Notes: generated from the letters alone by a model not told the origin. 64,000 nucleotides of DNA from Streptomyces sp. NBC_00483 (GCF_036013745.1 NZ_CP107880.1:8060001-8124000), one strand, 5' to 3'; counted from the first letter of the stretch, positions 24,439 to 34,194 are shown. Program-made: numbers and translations.

Positions 24439-25149
24439 ATGGTGACGATCACGGGGGTCCCCGACGGCTGGCCGGCGGACGAGGTCGCGGCGCGCGGCAT
24501 GCAGGACGCGCTGCGCGACCGCGTCGTACGGGACGAGGCCGGGCCGCCGCCCGGCGCCGGGACGGTCACCGGGATCGACGTCGCCTACGACGACGAGCGG
24601 GGCGTCGTCGCCGCGGCCGCCGTCGTCCTGGACGGGGCGACGCTCGCCGTGGTCGAGGAGGCGACGGCCGTCGGGGAGGTCGCCTTCCCTTACGTTCCGG
24701 GCCTGTTGGCGTTCCGCGAGATCCCGGCGGTCGTGGGCGCGCTGGAGGCGCTGACCACCGACCCCGGCCTCGTGGTCTGCGACGGCTACGGGCTCGCGCA
24801 CCCGCGCCGCTTCGGCCTCGCGAGCCACCTCGGCGTGCTCACCGGGCTGCCCACCATGGGGGTCGCGAAGAACCCGTTCGTCTTCTCCCACGGCGAGTTG
24901 GGCGAGGAGCGGGGGAGCGCGGCGGCGCTGCTCGACGGCGACGAGGAGGTCGGCCGCGCGCTGCGCACCCAGGGCGGTGTGAAACCGGTGTACGTGTCCG
25001 TGGGTCACCGGGTCTCGCTCGACAACGCGTGTGCGCACGCGTTGTCGCTCACGCCGAAGTACCGCGTCCCGGAGACGACACGGCGGGCGGACCGTCTGTG
25101 CCGGGACGCGCTCGCCGAGGTCAGCGCTCGGCCGCGACCCGGAACGTGA
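24439..25149 (+). CDS. nfi: Endonuclease V (deoxyinosine 3'-endonuclease)
   Basis: DNA repair nuclease that cuts near deoxyinosine arising from adenine deamination. The 236-residue protein carries the metal Asp in GIDVAYDD (about 45-52), 'FPYVPGLLAFREIPAV' (about 83-98), 'VVCDGYGLAHPRRFGLASHLGV' (split around residues 113-134) and 'GVAKN'. A leaderless ATG at 24439 is likely. Its 3' end overlaps the convergent oxidoreductase gene by 29 bp (25121-25149). Confidence 0.92.
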   Translation: MVTITGVPDGWPADEVAARGMQDALRDRVVRDEAGPPPGAGTVTGIDVAYDDERGVVAAAAVVLDGATLAVVEEATAVGEVAFPYVPGLLAFREIPAVVGALEALTTDPGLVVCDGYGLAHPRRFGLASHLGVLTGLPTMGVAKNPFVFSHGELGEERGSAAALLDGDEEVGRALRTQGGVKPVYVSVGHRVSLDNACAHALSLTPKYRVPETTRRADRLCRDALAEVSARPRPGT

Positions 25150-26302
25150 TCCCGGCCTTCGTCAGCCGCTCGATGAGGGCGTCGCCCATCGCCTCCACGG
25201 TGGTCACCTGCCCCGCGGTGTCCGGGAGTTCGTCGCGCACGAGGCAGATCGCGGACTCGGCGAGCATCTTCGCGGTCTCCGCGTAACCGGGGTCGCCGCC
25301 GGACACCTCCGTGTAGACGCGGCGCCCGCCGCCCTCGCCCACGAACCGCACCGAGAACCAGCTCTTGGCCCGGCGCGCCTCGTCGGGACCGTCACCCGGC
25401 TTCAGCCGCCCGCTCAACCACCGCCGCACCGGAGGCACTTGGGCCGCGGCGAACAGCGTGCTCATGCCGACCACGCCACCCACCGCGAACGGCAGCGTCT
25501 TCACGGCCGCGTAGTGCCGGTAGCGGAAGTCGGGGCCGTAGCGCGCGACGGCCCGCGCGGAGCGCTGCACCACCTGCGGGTCGATCGTCGGCAGCGGCAG
25601 GGCCCACGCGCCGATCTCCTTGGCGTAGTGCGGGGTGCCGGTCGGCGCGTATGCCGTGCGGTCGATCGGGCGGGGCTCGTGGCGGCGCCGCTCCGCTTGC
25701 GCGGAGAGCATCTGCCGGGCCCGCGAGAACTGGTTCAGGGCGGACGCGAACGTGCCGCCGGAGAGCGTCGCGTTCGACCGCACGAAGCCGTCGACGCGCA
25801 GCGGGACGCCCTCCGGCAGCTGCTTGACCGTGTAGTACGCGCCCAGGTCGTGCGGAATGGAATCGAACCCGCAGGCGTGCACGATGCGGGCGCCGGTGTC
25901 GCGTGCGAGGGCGTCGTGCCGGACGTACATGAGGTCCACGAACTCCGGCTCGCCAGTGAGGTCCACGTAGTCGGTGCCCGCGCTCGCGCACGCGGCGACG
26001 AGCCCCTCGCCGTACTCCAGGTACGGGCCCACGGTCGTCGCCACCACCCGTGTGTTGACGGCCAGTTCACGCACCGACGCCCGCTCGGCGACGTCCACGC
26101 GCATCAGCGGGAGCACCGCGCACTCCGGATTGATCTCGGTCAGCCGCTCGCGCAGCCGCTCCAGCTTCGTGGTGTCACGCCCGGCGATCGCCCACCGCAG
26201 TCCCTCGGGTGCGTTGGCCGCGAGGTACTCGGCAGTGAGCACCCCCACGAACCCCGTCGCCCCGAACAGCACCACGTCGTACGTCCTGCTTGACTCGTTC
26301 AT
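25121..26302 (-). CDS. Saccharopine-dehydrogenase-like / trans-acting enoyl reductase
   Basis: NAD(P)-binding oxidoreductase of 393 residues. The N-terminal Rossmann motif GATGFVG (about 13-19) and 'WAIAGRD' follow the saccharopine dehydrogenase-like pattern. 'TVGPYLEYGEGLVAACASAGTDYVDLTGE' (split over about 90-120) is typical of the group that includes the mycobacterial trans-acting enoyl reductase. In Streptomyces the substrate is unknown. ATG 26302 was chosen as the start before NESSRTYD; nearby ATG 26311 and GTG 26314 are alternatives. Converges with and overlaps the endonuclease V gene. Confidence 0.82.
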   Translation of the reverse strand: MNESSRTYDVVLFGATGFVGVLTAEYLAANAPEGLRWAIAGRDTTKLERLRERLTEINPECAVLPLMRVDVAERASVRELAVNTRVVATTVGPYLEYGEGLVAACASAGTDYVDLTGEPEFVDLMYVRHDALARDTGARIVHACGFDSIPHDLGAYYTVKQLPEGVPLRVDGFVRSNATLSGGTFASALNQFSRARQMLSAQAERRRHEPRPIDRTAYAPTGTPHYAKEIGAWALPLPTIDPQVVQRSARAVARYGPDFRYRHYAAVKTLPFAVGGVVGMSTLFAAAQVPPVRRWLSGRLKPGDGPDEARRAKSWFSVRFVGEGGGRRVYTEVSGGDPGYAETAKMLAESAICLVRDELPDTAGQVTTVEAMGDALIERLTKAGITFRVAAER

Positions 26303-26407
26303 GCCACCCATCACCTGCGTCGCGTGCCGTTGTCGGTGGCCGAGGCTAGCGTGGACGGTGGAGCGAGGTCGGTGGGGGCCCCATGTTGCCGGGGCGACGG
26401 AGCCGGG

Positions 26408-27157
26408 TCAGGCGCGCTGGGCCGCGCCGGCGAGCTGCTTGAGATCGACGGTCTCGTCGGACGAGGGCTCCTGCGGGCGCACCGCCTTGTCGTAGTCGCT
26501 GAAGGTGGCGCTGTTCGGGTTCTTGCCGCCGGTCGACGTGGTGCGCAGGATGTACGGCTTGCCCTCGGCGGCGACGTAGAGCGACAGGGTCTCGCCCCCG
26601 GAGGTCTTCTTCGTGAGCCGGACCGCCTTCGTGCCGTCGACGCTCGTGGTCCCGCTCTTCTTCATCCCCTGGCGCTCGGACTTGTCCTCGTCCATCGACG
26701 CGACAAGACCCTGCTTGTCGCACAGGCCCTGGGTCATCGCGTCGTCGGCCGGGGTCTTCACCCACTTGTCCTTGAGCTTCGGCACCATCTTCGTGGCCCC
26801 GGGCTGCTCCTTCAGCGTCGTCTGCCAGTACTTCTCGTCGCCCCGTAGGTAGAGCGTGCCGTCGAGATGGCGCACGTCGGCCGTCGTCCCGGACATCTTG
26901 ACGGTGCCTTCGCAGTTCTTGCGCTGGTCCACGGTGAGGTCGACGGTGACCTGCCCGCCGGCCTTCTGCTGCGTGGTGCCCTTGATGTGCATCGATTCGG
27001 CCTGCCGTGTGGCCTTCACCGCGTCGGCCGCTATCCGGTCCGCGCTCTTGCCGGCGAAGGGTTCGTCCGACGACTCCTTGTCCCCTCCGCAGCCCAGGAG
27101 TCCCAGAGCCGTGATCCCGGTGACCAGTGTCAGTGCCATCATTCGCCTGCTGTGCAC
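26408..27157 (-). CDS. LppX/LprAFG-type lipoprotein
   Basis: Predicted lipoprotein of 249 residues. The signal peptide ends in the lipobox GLLGC (Cys about 23). The rest is a beta-rich domain with alternating Thr/Lys/Val segments, as in the LppX/LprG fold that carries lipids in mycobacteria. GTG 27157 has a strong GGAGGGAG 7 nt upstream, and longer readings would start inside that site. No functional partner is adjacent. Confidence 0.8.
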   Translation of the reverse strand: MHSRRMMALTLVTGITALGLLGCGGDKESSDEPFAGKSADRIAADAVKATRQAESMHIKGTTQQKAGGQVTVDLTVDQRKNCEGTVKMSGTTADVRHLDGTLYLRGDEKYWQTTLKEQPGATKMVPKLKDKWVKTPADDAMTQGLCDKQGLVASMDEDKSERQGMKKSGTTSVDGTKAVRLTKKTSGGETLSLYVAAEGKPYILRTTSTGGKNPNSATFSDYDKAVRPQEPSSDETVDLKQLAGAAQRA

Positions 27158-27364
27158 TGTTTTGTCTCCCTCCACAGATCGGACAACTTCCGTCAGAAAT
27201 CACCGAATACCCCTGCCGTCCGGGTGGTCACCGGAAGGGACGTAGCCACTTGTGGCGCCCGGGGCGGAACGGCCGGTACCGGGTGCCCGCGCGTGGCGGA
27301 AATTGGCTAAGCGCTTGCTTGTCGGGGGCTTGTGCTGAGCGGAACGGGTTCATAGCATCAATGG

Positions 27365-27385
27365 TGTTACATCAGTTGTGTCACA
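27365..27385. promoter_or_regulatory. Two TGTNACA half-palindromes before the beta-oxidation operon
   Basis: TGTTACA (27365-27371) and TGTCACA (27379-27385) are spaced 14 bp centre to centre, about 19 bp before the ATG at 27404. They are a candidate operator for the fatty-acid or branched-acid catabolic operon. Confidence 0.35.
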
Positions 27386-27403
27386 AGCTGGGGGCGTTGC
27401 GGG

Positions 27404-28561
27404 ATGGCAGTGGCAGGCACGGAAACCGGCGGTCGCAGCGGCGGCCCGCTCGCCGGGGTGCGCGTGGTGGAACTGGCCGGGATCGGTCCCGGACCCTTCG
27501 CCGCGATGCTCCTCGCCGACCTCGGGGCCGACGTCGTACGCGTCGACCGGCCCGGCGGGCAGGCGCTCGGGGTCCCCCCGGAGTACGACGTCACGAACCG
27601 CAACAAGCGCTCCGTGGTCGTCGACCTGAAGGCCGAGGACGGCGCCGAGCGGGTGTTGCAACTCGCCGCGCGCGCCGACGTGTTGATCGAGGGATACCGG
27701 CCGGGCGTCGCCGAGCGGCTCGGCGTCGGGCCCGAGGACTGCCGTGCCCGCAACCCGAAGCTGGTCTACGGCCGGATGACCGGCTGGGGCCAGGAAGGCC
27801 CCCTTGCTCAGCGCGCGGGCCACGACATCGGCTACATCGCGCTGACCGGCGCCCTCGGCCTGACCGGCGACCCCGACCGGCCGCCGGTGGCCCCCGCGAA
27901 CCTGCTCGGCGACTACGCGGGCGGCTCGCTCTACCTGGTCGTCGGCGTCCTCGCCGCCCTGCACCACGCCCGCGACACCGGCACCGGCCAGGTCGTCGAT
28001 GCCGCCATCGTCGACGGCACCGCGCACCTCAGCACGATGATCCACGGGATGCTCGCGGCCGGCGGCTGGCAGGACCGGCGCGCCGCCAACCTCCTCGACG
28101 GCGGCGCCCCGTTCTACGGCACGTACGAGACGGCCGACGGCAAATACATGGCGGTCGGCGCCCTTGAGCAGCAGTTCTACGCCGAGTTCGCCGAACTGCT
28201 CGGGCTCGGCGAGGTCGCCGCGGCCCGGGGCGACCTGGGGCGCTGGGACGAGCTGCGCGCGGCCGTCGCCGCCCGCTTCAAGGAACGTACGCGGGACGAA
28301 TGGGCGGCCGTCTTCGAGGGCTCGGACGCCTGCGTCGCACCCGTGCTCTCCCTCGGCGAGGCCCCGCACCACCCGCACCTCGCCGCCCGCGGCACCTTCG
28401 TCGACCACGGCGGCCTCACCCAGCCGGCGCCCGCGCCCCGCTTCTCCGGCACCCCCACAAGCGTCCACTCGGGCCCCGCCCTGCCCGGCGCCGACACCAC
28501 CGACGTCGCCCGCGACTGGGACGTACCGGCCCTGAACGATCCCACTACGAAAGGCAGTTGA
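27404..28561 (+). CDS. CaiB/BaiF CoA-transferase, alpha-methylacyl-CoA racemase-like
   Basis: Family III CoA-transferase-fold enzyme of 385 residues. The start 'GPLAGVRVVELAGIGPGPFAAMLLADLGADVVRV' pattern (split here; about 14-48) and 'NRNKRSVVVDLK' are typical of alpha-methylacyl-CoA racemases, which prepare 2-methyl-branched acyl-CoAs for beta-oxidation. The candidate catalytic Asp is in LGDYAGGS (about 169). ATG 27404 begins the operon; 8 nt separate its stop from the next start. Position with acyl-CoA dehydrogenase, thiolase and FadB fits branched-chain degradation. Confidence 0.87.
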   Translation: MAVAGTETGGRSGGPLAGVRVVELAGIGPGPFAAMLLADLGADVVRVDRPGGQALGVPPEYDVTNRNKRSVVVDLKAEDGAERVLQLAARADVLIEGYRPGVAERLGVGPEDCRARNPKLVYGRMTGWGQEGPLAQRAGHDIGYIALTGALGLTGDPDRPPVAPANLLGDYAGGSLYLVVGVLAALHHARDTGTGQVVDAAIVDGTAHLSTMIHGMLAAGGWQDRRAANLLDGGAPFYGTYETADGKYMAVGALEQQFYAEFAELLGLGEVAAARGDLGRWDELRAAVAARFKERTRDEWAAVFEGSDACVAPVLSLGEAPHHPHLAARGTFVDHGGLTQPAPAPRFSGTPTSVHSGPALPGADTTDVARDWDVPALNDPTTKGS

Positions 28562-28569
28562 TCGCGAGC

Positions 28570-29712
28570 ATGGAACGACGCCTGTTCAGCGCCGAGCACG
28601 AGGCGTTCCGCGAGACCGTGCGCACCTTCCTCGCCAAGGAGGTGACGCCGCACTACGAGCAGTGGGAGAAGGACGGCATCGTCTCCCGCGAGGCCTGGCT
28701 CGCCGCCGGGCGCCAGGGCCTGCTCGGGCTCGCCGTGCCCGAGGAGTTCGGGGGCGGCGGCAACGCCGACTTCCGCTACCCCGCCGTGCTCGCCGAGGAG
28801 TTCACGCGCGCGGGCGCCTCCGGTCTCGCCGTCGGCCTGCACAACGACATCATCGGCCCGTACCTGACCTCGCTCGGCACCGAGGAGCAGAAGCGGCGCT
28901 GGCTGCCCGGTTTCTGCGAGGGCTCGATCATCAGCGCCATCGCCATGACCGAACCCGGCGCCGGATCCGACCTCCAGGGCATCCGCACCACCGCCGAGGA
29001 CAAGGGCGACCACTGGCTGCTCAACGGGTCGAAGACCTTCATCTCCAACGGGATACTCGCCGACCTGGTGATCGTCGTCGCCAAGACGACGCCCGAGGGC
29101 GGCGCGCACGGTCTTTCGCTGCTCGTCGTCGAGCGCGGCATGGAGGGCTTCGAGCGCGGCCGCAACCTCGACAAGATCGGCCAGAAGGCCCAGGACACCG
29201 CCGAGCTGTTCTTCAACGACGTCCGCGTCCCGAAGGAGAACCTGCTCGGCGAGCTCAACGGCGCTTTCATCCACCTGATGACGAACCTCGCGCAGGAGCG
29301 CATGGGCATCGCCGTCGCCGCGATCGCCGCCTCCGAGCACCTCCTGGAGATCACCACCCAGTACGTGAAGGAGCGCGAGGCCTTCGGGCGCCCGCTCGCC
29401 GCGAAGCAGCACATCCGCTTCGAGATCGCGGAGATGGCCACCGAGTGCGCCGTCACCCGCACGTTCCTGGACCGCTGCATCGAGGACCACTCGGACGGCA
29501 CGCTCGATGCCGTGCACGCCTCGATGGCGAAGTGGTGGGCGACCGAGCTGCAGAAGCGGGTCGCCGACCGCTGCCTCCAACTGCACGGCGGGTACGGGTA
29601 CATGACCGAGTACCGCGTCGCGAAGGCGTTCACCGACGGGCGCATCCAGACCATCTACGGCGGCACGACCGAGATCATGAAGGAGATCATCGGGCGCTCG
29701 CTGCTGACCTGA
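28570..29712 (+). CDS. Acyl-CoA dehydrogenase
   Basis: FAD-dependent enzyme of 380 residues that introduces the alpha-beta double bond in acyl-CoA. Motifs are 'AMTEPGAGSDLQGI' (about 125-138), 'NGSKTFISNG', 'KEREAFGRPLAAKQ' (about 269-282) and the C-terminal 'YGGTTEIMKEIIGRSLL'. The Glu in EIMKEII is in the usual region for this family. ATG 28570 has AAAGG upstream and is 8 nt after the CaiB-type gene. Operon with thiolase and FadB. Confidence 0.92.
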   Translation: MERRLFSAEHEAFRETVRTFLAKEVTPHYEQWEKDGIVSREAWLAAGRQGLLGLAVPEEFGGGGNADFRYPAVLAEEFTRAGASGLAVGLHNDIIGPYLTSLGTEEQKRRWLPGFCEGSIISAIAMTEPGAGSDLQGIRTTAEDKGDHWLLNGSKTFISNGILADLVIVVAKTTPEGGAHGLSLLVVERGMEGFERGRNLDKIGQKAQDTAELFFNDVRVPKENLLGELNGAFIHLMTNLAQERMGIAVAAIAASEHLLEITTQYVKEREAFGRPLAAKQHIRFEIAEMATECAVTRTFLDRCIEDHSDGTLDAVHASMAKWWATELQKRVADRCLQLHGGYGYMTEYRVAKAFTDGRIQTIYGGTTEIMKEIIGRSLLT

Positions 29713-29794
29713 CCGACCCCTCTTGCCCTGACGCAACCCCTCTCGTCCTGACGCAACCCTTCTCCGTACGGCCCCTCTTCGAAAGGCACCTCCC

Positions 29795-31015
29795 GTGACC
29801 ACAGACGCGTACGTATACGACGCGATCCGCACCCCGCGCGGCCGCGGCAAGGCCAACGGCTCCCTGCACGGCACCAAGCCGATCGACCTCGTCGTCGGCC
29901 TGATCCACGAGCTGCGGACCCGCTTCCCCGACCTCGACCCGGCCGCCATCGACGACATCGTGCTCGGCGTCGTAGGACCGATCGGCGACCAGGGGTCCGA
30001 CATCGCGCGCATCGCCGCCATCGCGGCCGGACTGCCCGACACGGTGGCCGGTGTGCAGGAGAACCGCTTCTGTGCCTCGGGCCTGGAAGCCGTCAACCTG
30101 GCGGCGATGAAGGTCCGTTCGGGCTGGGAGGACCTCGTCCTCGCCGGCGGCGTCGAGTCGATGTCGCGCGTGCCGATGGGCTCGGACGGCGGGGCCTGGG
30201 CGATGGACCCGATGACCTCCTACGAGACCGGGTTCGTGCCGCAGGGCATCGGCGCCGACCTCATCGCGACCATCGAGGGCTTCTCGCGGCGCGACGTCGA
30301 CGAGTACGCCGCCATGTCGCAGGAGCGGGCGGCCGCCGCCGTGAAGGACGGCCGGTTCACGCGCTCGATCGTCCCGGTCAAGGACCGCAGCGGGCTCACC
30401 GTGCTCGACCACGACGAGCACCTGCGTCCGGGCACGACGGCCGATTCGCTCGGCAAGCTGAAGCCCTCGTTCAAGGACATCGGCGACCTGGGCGGCTTCG
30501 ACGCGGTGGCGCTGCAGAAGTACCACTGGGTCGAGCAGATCGACCACGTGCACCACGCGGGCAACTCCTCCGGCATCGTCGACGGCGCGTCGCTCGTCGC
30601 CATCGGCTCCCGTGAGGTCGGCGAGCGCTACGACCTCACCCCGCGCGCCCGCATCGTCTCCGTCGCGGTCTCAGGCTCCGAGCCGACCATCATGCTCACC
30701 GGGCCCGCGCCCGCGTCGCGCAAGGCGCTCGCCAAGGCGGGCCTGACCATCGACGACATCGACCTCGTCGAGATCAACGAGGCGTTCGCGGCGGTCGTGC
30801 TGCGCTTCGTGAAGGACATGGGCCTGTCCCTGGACAAGGTCAACGTCAACGGCGGCGCCATCGCGCTCGGCCACCCGCTGGGGGCGACCGGCGCGATGAT
30901 CCTCGGCACCCTCGTCGACGAACTGGAGCGCCAGGACAAGCGGTACGGCCTGGCCACGCTGTGCGTGGGCGGCGGCATGGGCATCGCCACCATCGTGGAG
31001 CGCGTCTCCGCGTAG
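29795..31015 (+). CDS. Acetyl-CoA C-acyltransferase (thiolase, FadA-type)
   Basis: Last enzyme of beta-oxidation, 406 residues. Active-site residues are visible as Cys93 in [12 protein letters not shown], His360 in GHPLGATGA and Cys390 in CVGGGMG. 'NEAFAA' is present upstream of the His. GTG 29795 has GAAAGG 9 nt upstream. Length and motifs are complete. It probably works as a complex or in series with the FadB-type protein encoded 66 bp downstream. Confidence 0.93.
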   Translation: MTTDAYVYDAIRTPRGRGKANGSLHGTKPIDLVVGLIHELRTRFPDLDPAAIDDIVLGVVGPIGDQGSDIARIAAIAAGLPDTVAGVQENRFCASGLEAVNLAAMKVRSGWEDLVLAGGVESMSRVPMGSDGGAWAMDPMTSYETGFVPQGIGADLIATIEGFSRRDVDEYAAMSQERAAAAVKDGRFTRSIVPVKDRSGLTVLDHDEHLRPGTTADSLGKLKPSFKDIGDLGGFDAVALQKYHWVEQIDHVHHAGNSSGIVDGASLVAIGSREVGERYDLTPRARIVSVAVSGSEPTIMLTGPAPASRKALAKAGLTIDDIDLVEINEAFAAVVLRFVKDMGLSLDKVNVNGGAIALGHPLGATGAMILGTLVDELERQDKRYGLATLCVGGGMGIATIVERVSA

Positions 31016-31081
31016 TCGCCCAGCAGGGCGCCCCACCCAACAGCCAACCGCCGCACCAGACTTCACGGAGACGGAACAGCC

Positions 31082-33265
31082 ATGACGCAGAGCACGACCA
31101 TCCGCTGGGAACAGGACGACACCGGCGTCGTCACGCTCGTCCTGGACGACCCCAACCAGTCCGCGAACACCATGAACCAGGCGTTCAAGGACTCCATCGC
31201 CGCGATCGCCGACCGCGCCGAGGCCGAGCTGGCCGCGAACCCCGAGTCCATCCGCGGGTTCATCTACACCTCCGCCAAGAAGACCTTCTTCGCGGGCGGT
31301 GACCTCAAGGACATGATGAAGGCCGGGCCGGACGACGCCCGGTCCGTCTTCGAGACCGGCATCGGCATCAAGAACTCGCTGCGCCGCATCGAGACCCTCG
31401 GCAAGCCCGTCGTCGCCGCCATCAACGGCGCGGCCCTGGGCGGCGGTTACGAGATCGCGCTCGCCAGCCACCACCGCGTCGCCCTCGACGCGCCGGGCTC
31501 GAAGATCGGCCTCCCCGAGGTCACGCTCGGCCTGCTCCCCGCGGGCGGCGGCGTCACCCGCACCGTCCGCCTCATGGGCATCGCCGACGCGCTCCTCAAG
31601 GTGCTGCTCCAGGGCACCCAGTACGCCCCGCAGCGCGCCCTGGAGAACGGCCTGATCCACGAAGTGGCCGCCACCCGCGAGGAGATGATCGAGAAGGCCC
31701 GCGCCTTCATCGACGCCAACCCCGAGTCGCAGCAGCCCTGGGACAAGCCCGGCTACCGCATCCCCGGCGGCACCCCGGCCAGCCCCAAGCTCGCCGCGAA
31801 CCTCCCCGCCTTCCCGGCCAACCTGAAGAAGCAGCTGAACGGCGCCCCGTACCCCGCGCCCCGCAACATCCTGGCGGCGGCCGTCGAGGGCTCTCAGGTC
31901 GACTTCGAGAACGCCCTCGCCATCGAGGCCCGCTACTTCACCGAGCTGGTCACCGGGCAGACCGCGAAGAACATGATCCAGGCGTTCTTCTTCGATCTCC
32001 AGGCCGTGAACTCGGGCGCCAACCGCCCCAAGGGCATCGAGCCCCGCAAGGTCCGGAAGGTCGCCGTCCTCGGCGCCGGCATGATGGGCGCCGGCATCGC
32101 CTACTCCTGCGCCCGCGCGGGCATCGAGGTGGTCCTGAAGGACGTGTCCGCCGAGTCCGCCGCCAAGGGCAAGGCCTACTCCGAGAAGCTGTGCGCCAAG
32201 GCCGTCAAGCGCGGCCGCACGACCCAGGAGAAGGCGGACGCGCTGCTCGCACGCATCACCCCGGCCTCCGACCCGCAGGCCGTGGCCGGCTGCGACGCCG
32301 TCATCGAGGCCGTCTTCGAGGACCCGTCGCTCAAGCACAAGGTGTTCCAGGAGATCCAGGACATCGTCGCCCCCGACGCCCTGCTCTGCTCCAACACCTC
32401 GACGCTGCCCATCACCGCCCTCGCCGAGGGCGTCGAGCGGCAGGCCGACTTCATCGGTCTGCACTTCTTCTCGCCCGTCGACAAGATGCCGCTCGTCGAG
32501 ATCATCAAGGGCGGCGCCACCGGCGACGAGGCCCTCGCCCGCGCCTTCGACCTCGTACGGCAGATCAACAAGACGCCCATCGTGGTCAACGACTCGCGCG
32601 GCTTCTTCACCTCGCGCGTCATCGGGCACTTCATCAACGAGGGCGTGGCCATGGTCGGCGAGGGCGTCGAGCCCGCGTCGGTCGAGCAGGCGGCGGGCCA
32701 GGCCGGCTATCCGGCCAAGGTGCTCTCCCTCATGGACGAGCTGACCCTCACCCTGCCCCGCAAGATCCGCGAGGAGACGAAGGCGGCGATCGTCGAGGCC
32801 GGTGGCACCTGGGACGAGCACCCGGCCGAGGCGGTCATCGACCGGATGGTCGACGAGTTCGGGCGGCCGGGCCGCAGCGGGGGAGCGGGCTTCTACGAGT
32901 ACGGCGAGGACGGCAAGCGCGCCGGTCTGTGGCCGGGTCTGCGCGAGCACTTCAGCAAGCCCGGCACCGAGATCCCCTTCGAAGACATGAAGGAGCGGAT
33001 GCTCTTCTCGGAGTCCCTCGACACGGTCCGCCTGATCGAAGAGGGCGTCCTCACGTCCGTCGCCGACGCCAACATCGGCTCCATCTTCGGCATCGGCTTC
33101 CCCGGCTGGACCGGCGGCGTACTCCAGTACATCAACGGCTACGAGGGCGGCCTGCCCGGATTCGTCGCCCGCTCGCGCGAGCTGGCCGAGCGCTACGGCG
33201 ACCGGTTCCTGCCGCCCGCGCTGCTCGTGGAGAAGGCCGAGAAGGGCGAGACGTTCAAGGACTGA
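31082..33265 (+). CDS. FadB-type enoyl-CoA hydratase / 3-hydroxyacyl-CoA dehydrogenase
   Basis: Multifunctional beta-oxidation protein of 727 residues. The N-terminal crotonase domain (about 1-200) has 'FFAGGDLKDM' and 'INGAALGGGYEIALASHHR' (oxyanion region) with 'GLPEVTLGLLPAGGG'. The central Rossmann domain starts at 'VLGAGMMGAGIAY' (about 328-340). The C-terminal dehydrogenase part contains 'GLHFFSPVDKMPLVEII' with the catalytic His, and 'NDSRGFFTSRV'. ATG 31082 follows a 66-bp gap. It ends 16 bp from the convergent MerR gene. Confidence 0.93.
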   Translation: MTQSTTIRWEQDDTGVVTLVLDDPNQSANTMNQAFKDSIAAIADRAEAELAANPESIRGFIYTSAKKTFFAGGDLKDMMKAGPDDARSVFETGIGIKNSLRRIETLGKPVVAAINGAALGGGYEIALASHHRVALDAPGSKIGLPEVTLGLLPAGGGVTRTVRLMGIADALLKVLLQGTQYAPQRALENGLIHEVAATREEMIEKARAFIDANPESQQPWDKPGYRIPGGTPASPKLAANLPAFPANLKKQLNGAPYPAPRNILAAAVEGSQVDFENALAIEARYFTELVTGQTAKNMIQAFFFDLQAVNSGANRPKGIEPRKVRKVAVLGAGMMGAGIAYSCARAGIEVVLKDVSAESAAKGKAYSEKLCAKAVKRGRTTQEKADALLARITPASDPQAVAGCDAVIEAVFEDPSLKHKVFQEIQDIVAPDALLCSNTSTLPITALAEGVERQADFIGLHFFSPVDKMPLVEIIKGGATGDEALARAFDLVRQINKTPIVVNDSRGFFTSRVIGHFINEGVAMVGEGVEPASVEQAAGQAGYPAKVLSLMDELTLTLPRKIREETKAAIVEAGGTWDEHPAEAVIDRMVDEFGRPGRSGGAGFYEYGEDGKRAGLWPGLREHFSKPGTEIPFEDMKERMLFSESLDTVRLIEEGVLTSVADANIGSIFGIGFPGWTGGVLQYINGYEGGLPGFVARSRELAERYGDRFLPPALLVEKAEKGETFKD

Positions 33266-33281
33266 CGCCGGGTCCCGGTGG

Positions 33282-33992
33282 CTACGGGAGGCGCTCCGTC
33301 GTACGGAACGCCTCCCGGAGCTCCTCCTTCAGCGAGCGCTGGAACGCCGTCAACAGCGCCTGAACGACCAGCGGTTGCATATGGGCCGACAGCGACTTCA
33401 CGTCCTGCTCGGCCCTTTGCGACACCTCGGAAGTGAAGAGCCGGGCCAGCTCCTGCGCCGCGCCCCGCGAGTGCTCCACCAGCACCTCGCGCGAGGCCAG
33501 GATCGCGTCCAACGACAGCGGTACGTCGAGGAGTTGGACGCCGAGCCGCAGCTGCCCCGTGTCGCAGCGGTAGGTGTCGTCGCCCTCCCGCGTCAGCACG
33601 TCCATCGCCGCAAGCCGCGCGAGGTTCTCCTCGGTCAGCTCCCGCCCTGCGCGCCGGTCGAGCTCGTCACGGGTCAGCGTCTCGACCGTGTCGGGAGCCC
33701 AACTCGCCACCACCGCACGGTGGATCGCCAGATCCTGTGCACTCAGGTCGGCCGGCAGCTGCTCCAGATAGCGTTCGATCGCGGCCAGCGTCATGCCCTG
33801 GTGCTGCAACTCCTCGATCAGTGCGAGCCGCGCGACGTGGTCGGGCCCGTAGTGCCCCACCCGGCGCGGCCCGATCACCGGCGGCGGCAGCAGGCCCCGC
33901 GTGCTGTAGAAGCGGATCGTGCGGACCGTGACGCCGGCGTGGGCCGCGAGCTCGTCGACGGTCAGCGTGGGGGCCTCGGTGTCCGTCGTCAT
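33282..33992 (-). CDS. MerR-family transcriptional regulator
   Basis: DNA-binding protein of 236 residues. The N-terminal winged helix 'LTVDELAAHAGVTVRTIRFYSTRGLLPPP' (split; about 9-37) is typical MerR, followed by 'HVARLALIEELQHQGMTL' and a long helical dimerisation/effector part. No metal-binding Cys cluster is present, so it is more likely an effector-binding regulator, plausibly of the adjacent beta-oxidation genes or the permease. ATG 33992. An inverted repeat at 34018-34047 lies in its own promoter region. Confidence 0.87.
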   Translation of the reverse strand: MTTDTEAPTLTVDELAAHAGVTVRTIRFYSTRGLLPPPVIGPRRVGHYGPDHVARLALIEELQHQGMTLAAIERYLEQLPADLSAQDLAIHRAVVASWAPDTVETLTRDELDRRAGRELTEENLARLAAMDVLTREGDDTYRCDTGQLRLGVQLLDVPLSLDAILASREVLVEHSRGAAQELARLFTSEVSQRAEQDVKSLSAHMQPLVVQALLTAFQRSLKEELREAFRTTERLP

Positions 33993-34017
33993 CTTCGCCT
34001 CTCGCCGCGATCCGGGT

Positions 34018-34047
34018 ACAACAGTATTGCTGACACACCGACGTTGT
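34018..34047. promoter_or_regulatory. Candidate MerR operator
   Basis: ACAACAGT (34018-34025) and ACGTTGT (34041-34047) form an imperfect inverted repeat. It lies 26 bp upstream of the MerR start, between possible minus-strand -35 (TTCACA) and -10 (TACTGT) boxes with about 18 bp between them, a long spacer as is usual in MerR-controlled promoters. Confidence 0.4.
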
Positions 34048-34194
34048 GAAACCCAAGGGGAGTGGAAAGAGGGGTGGTCGACGCCCCTTACGCCTCCTCC
34101 GGTTCCACGTCCAGAGGCGTCCCGGCATGTGAGAAGCGCCGCTATGTGATCTCCGTCACCGCATCGGGGGCGATCTTTGGGGGAAGGTGCCCCT

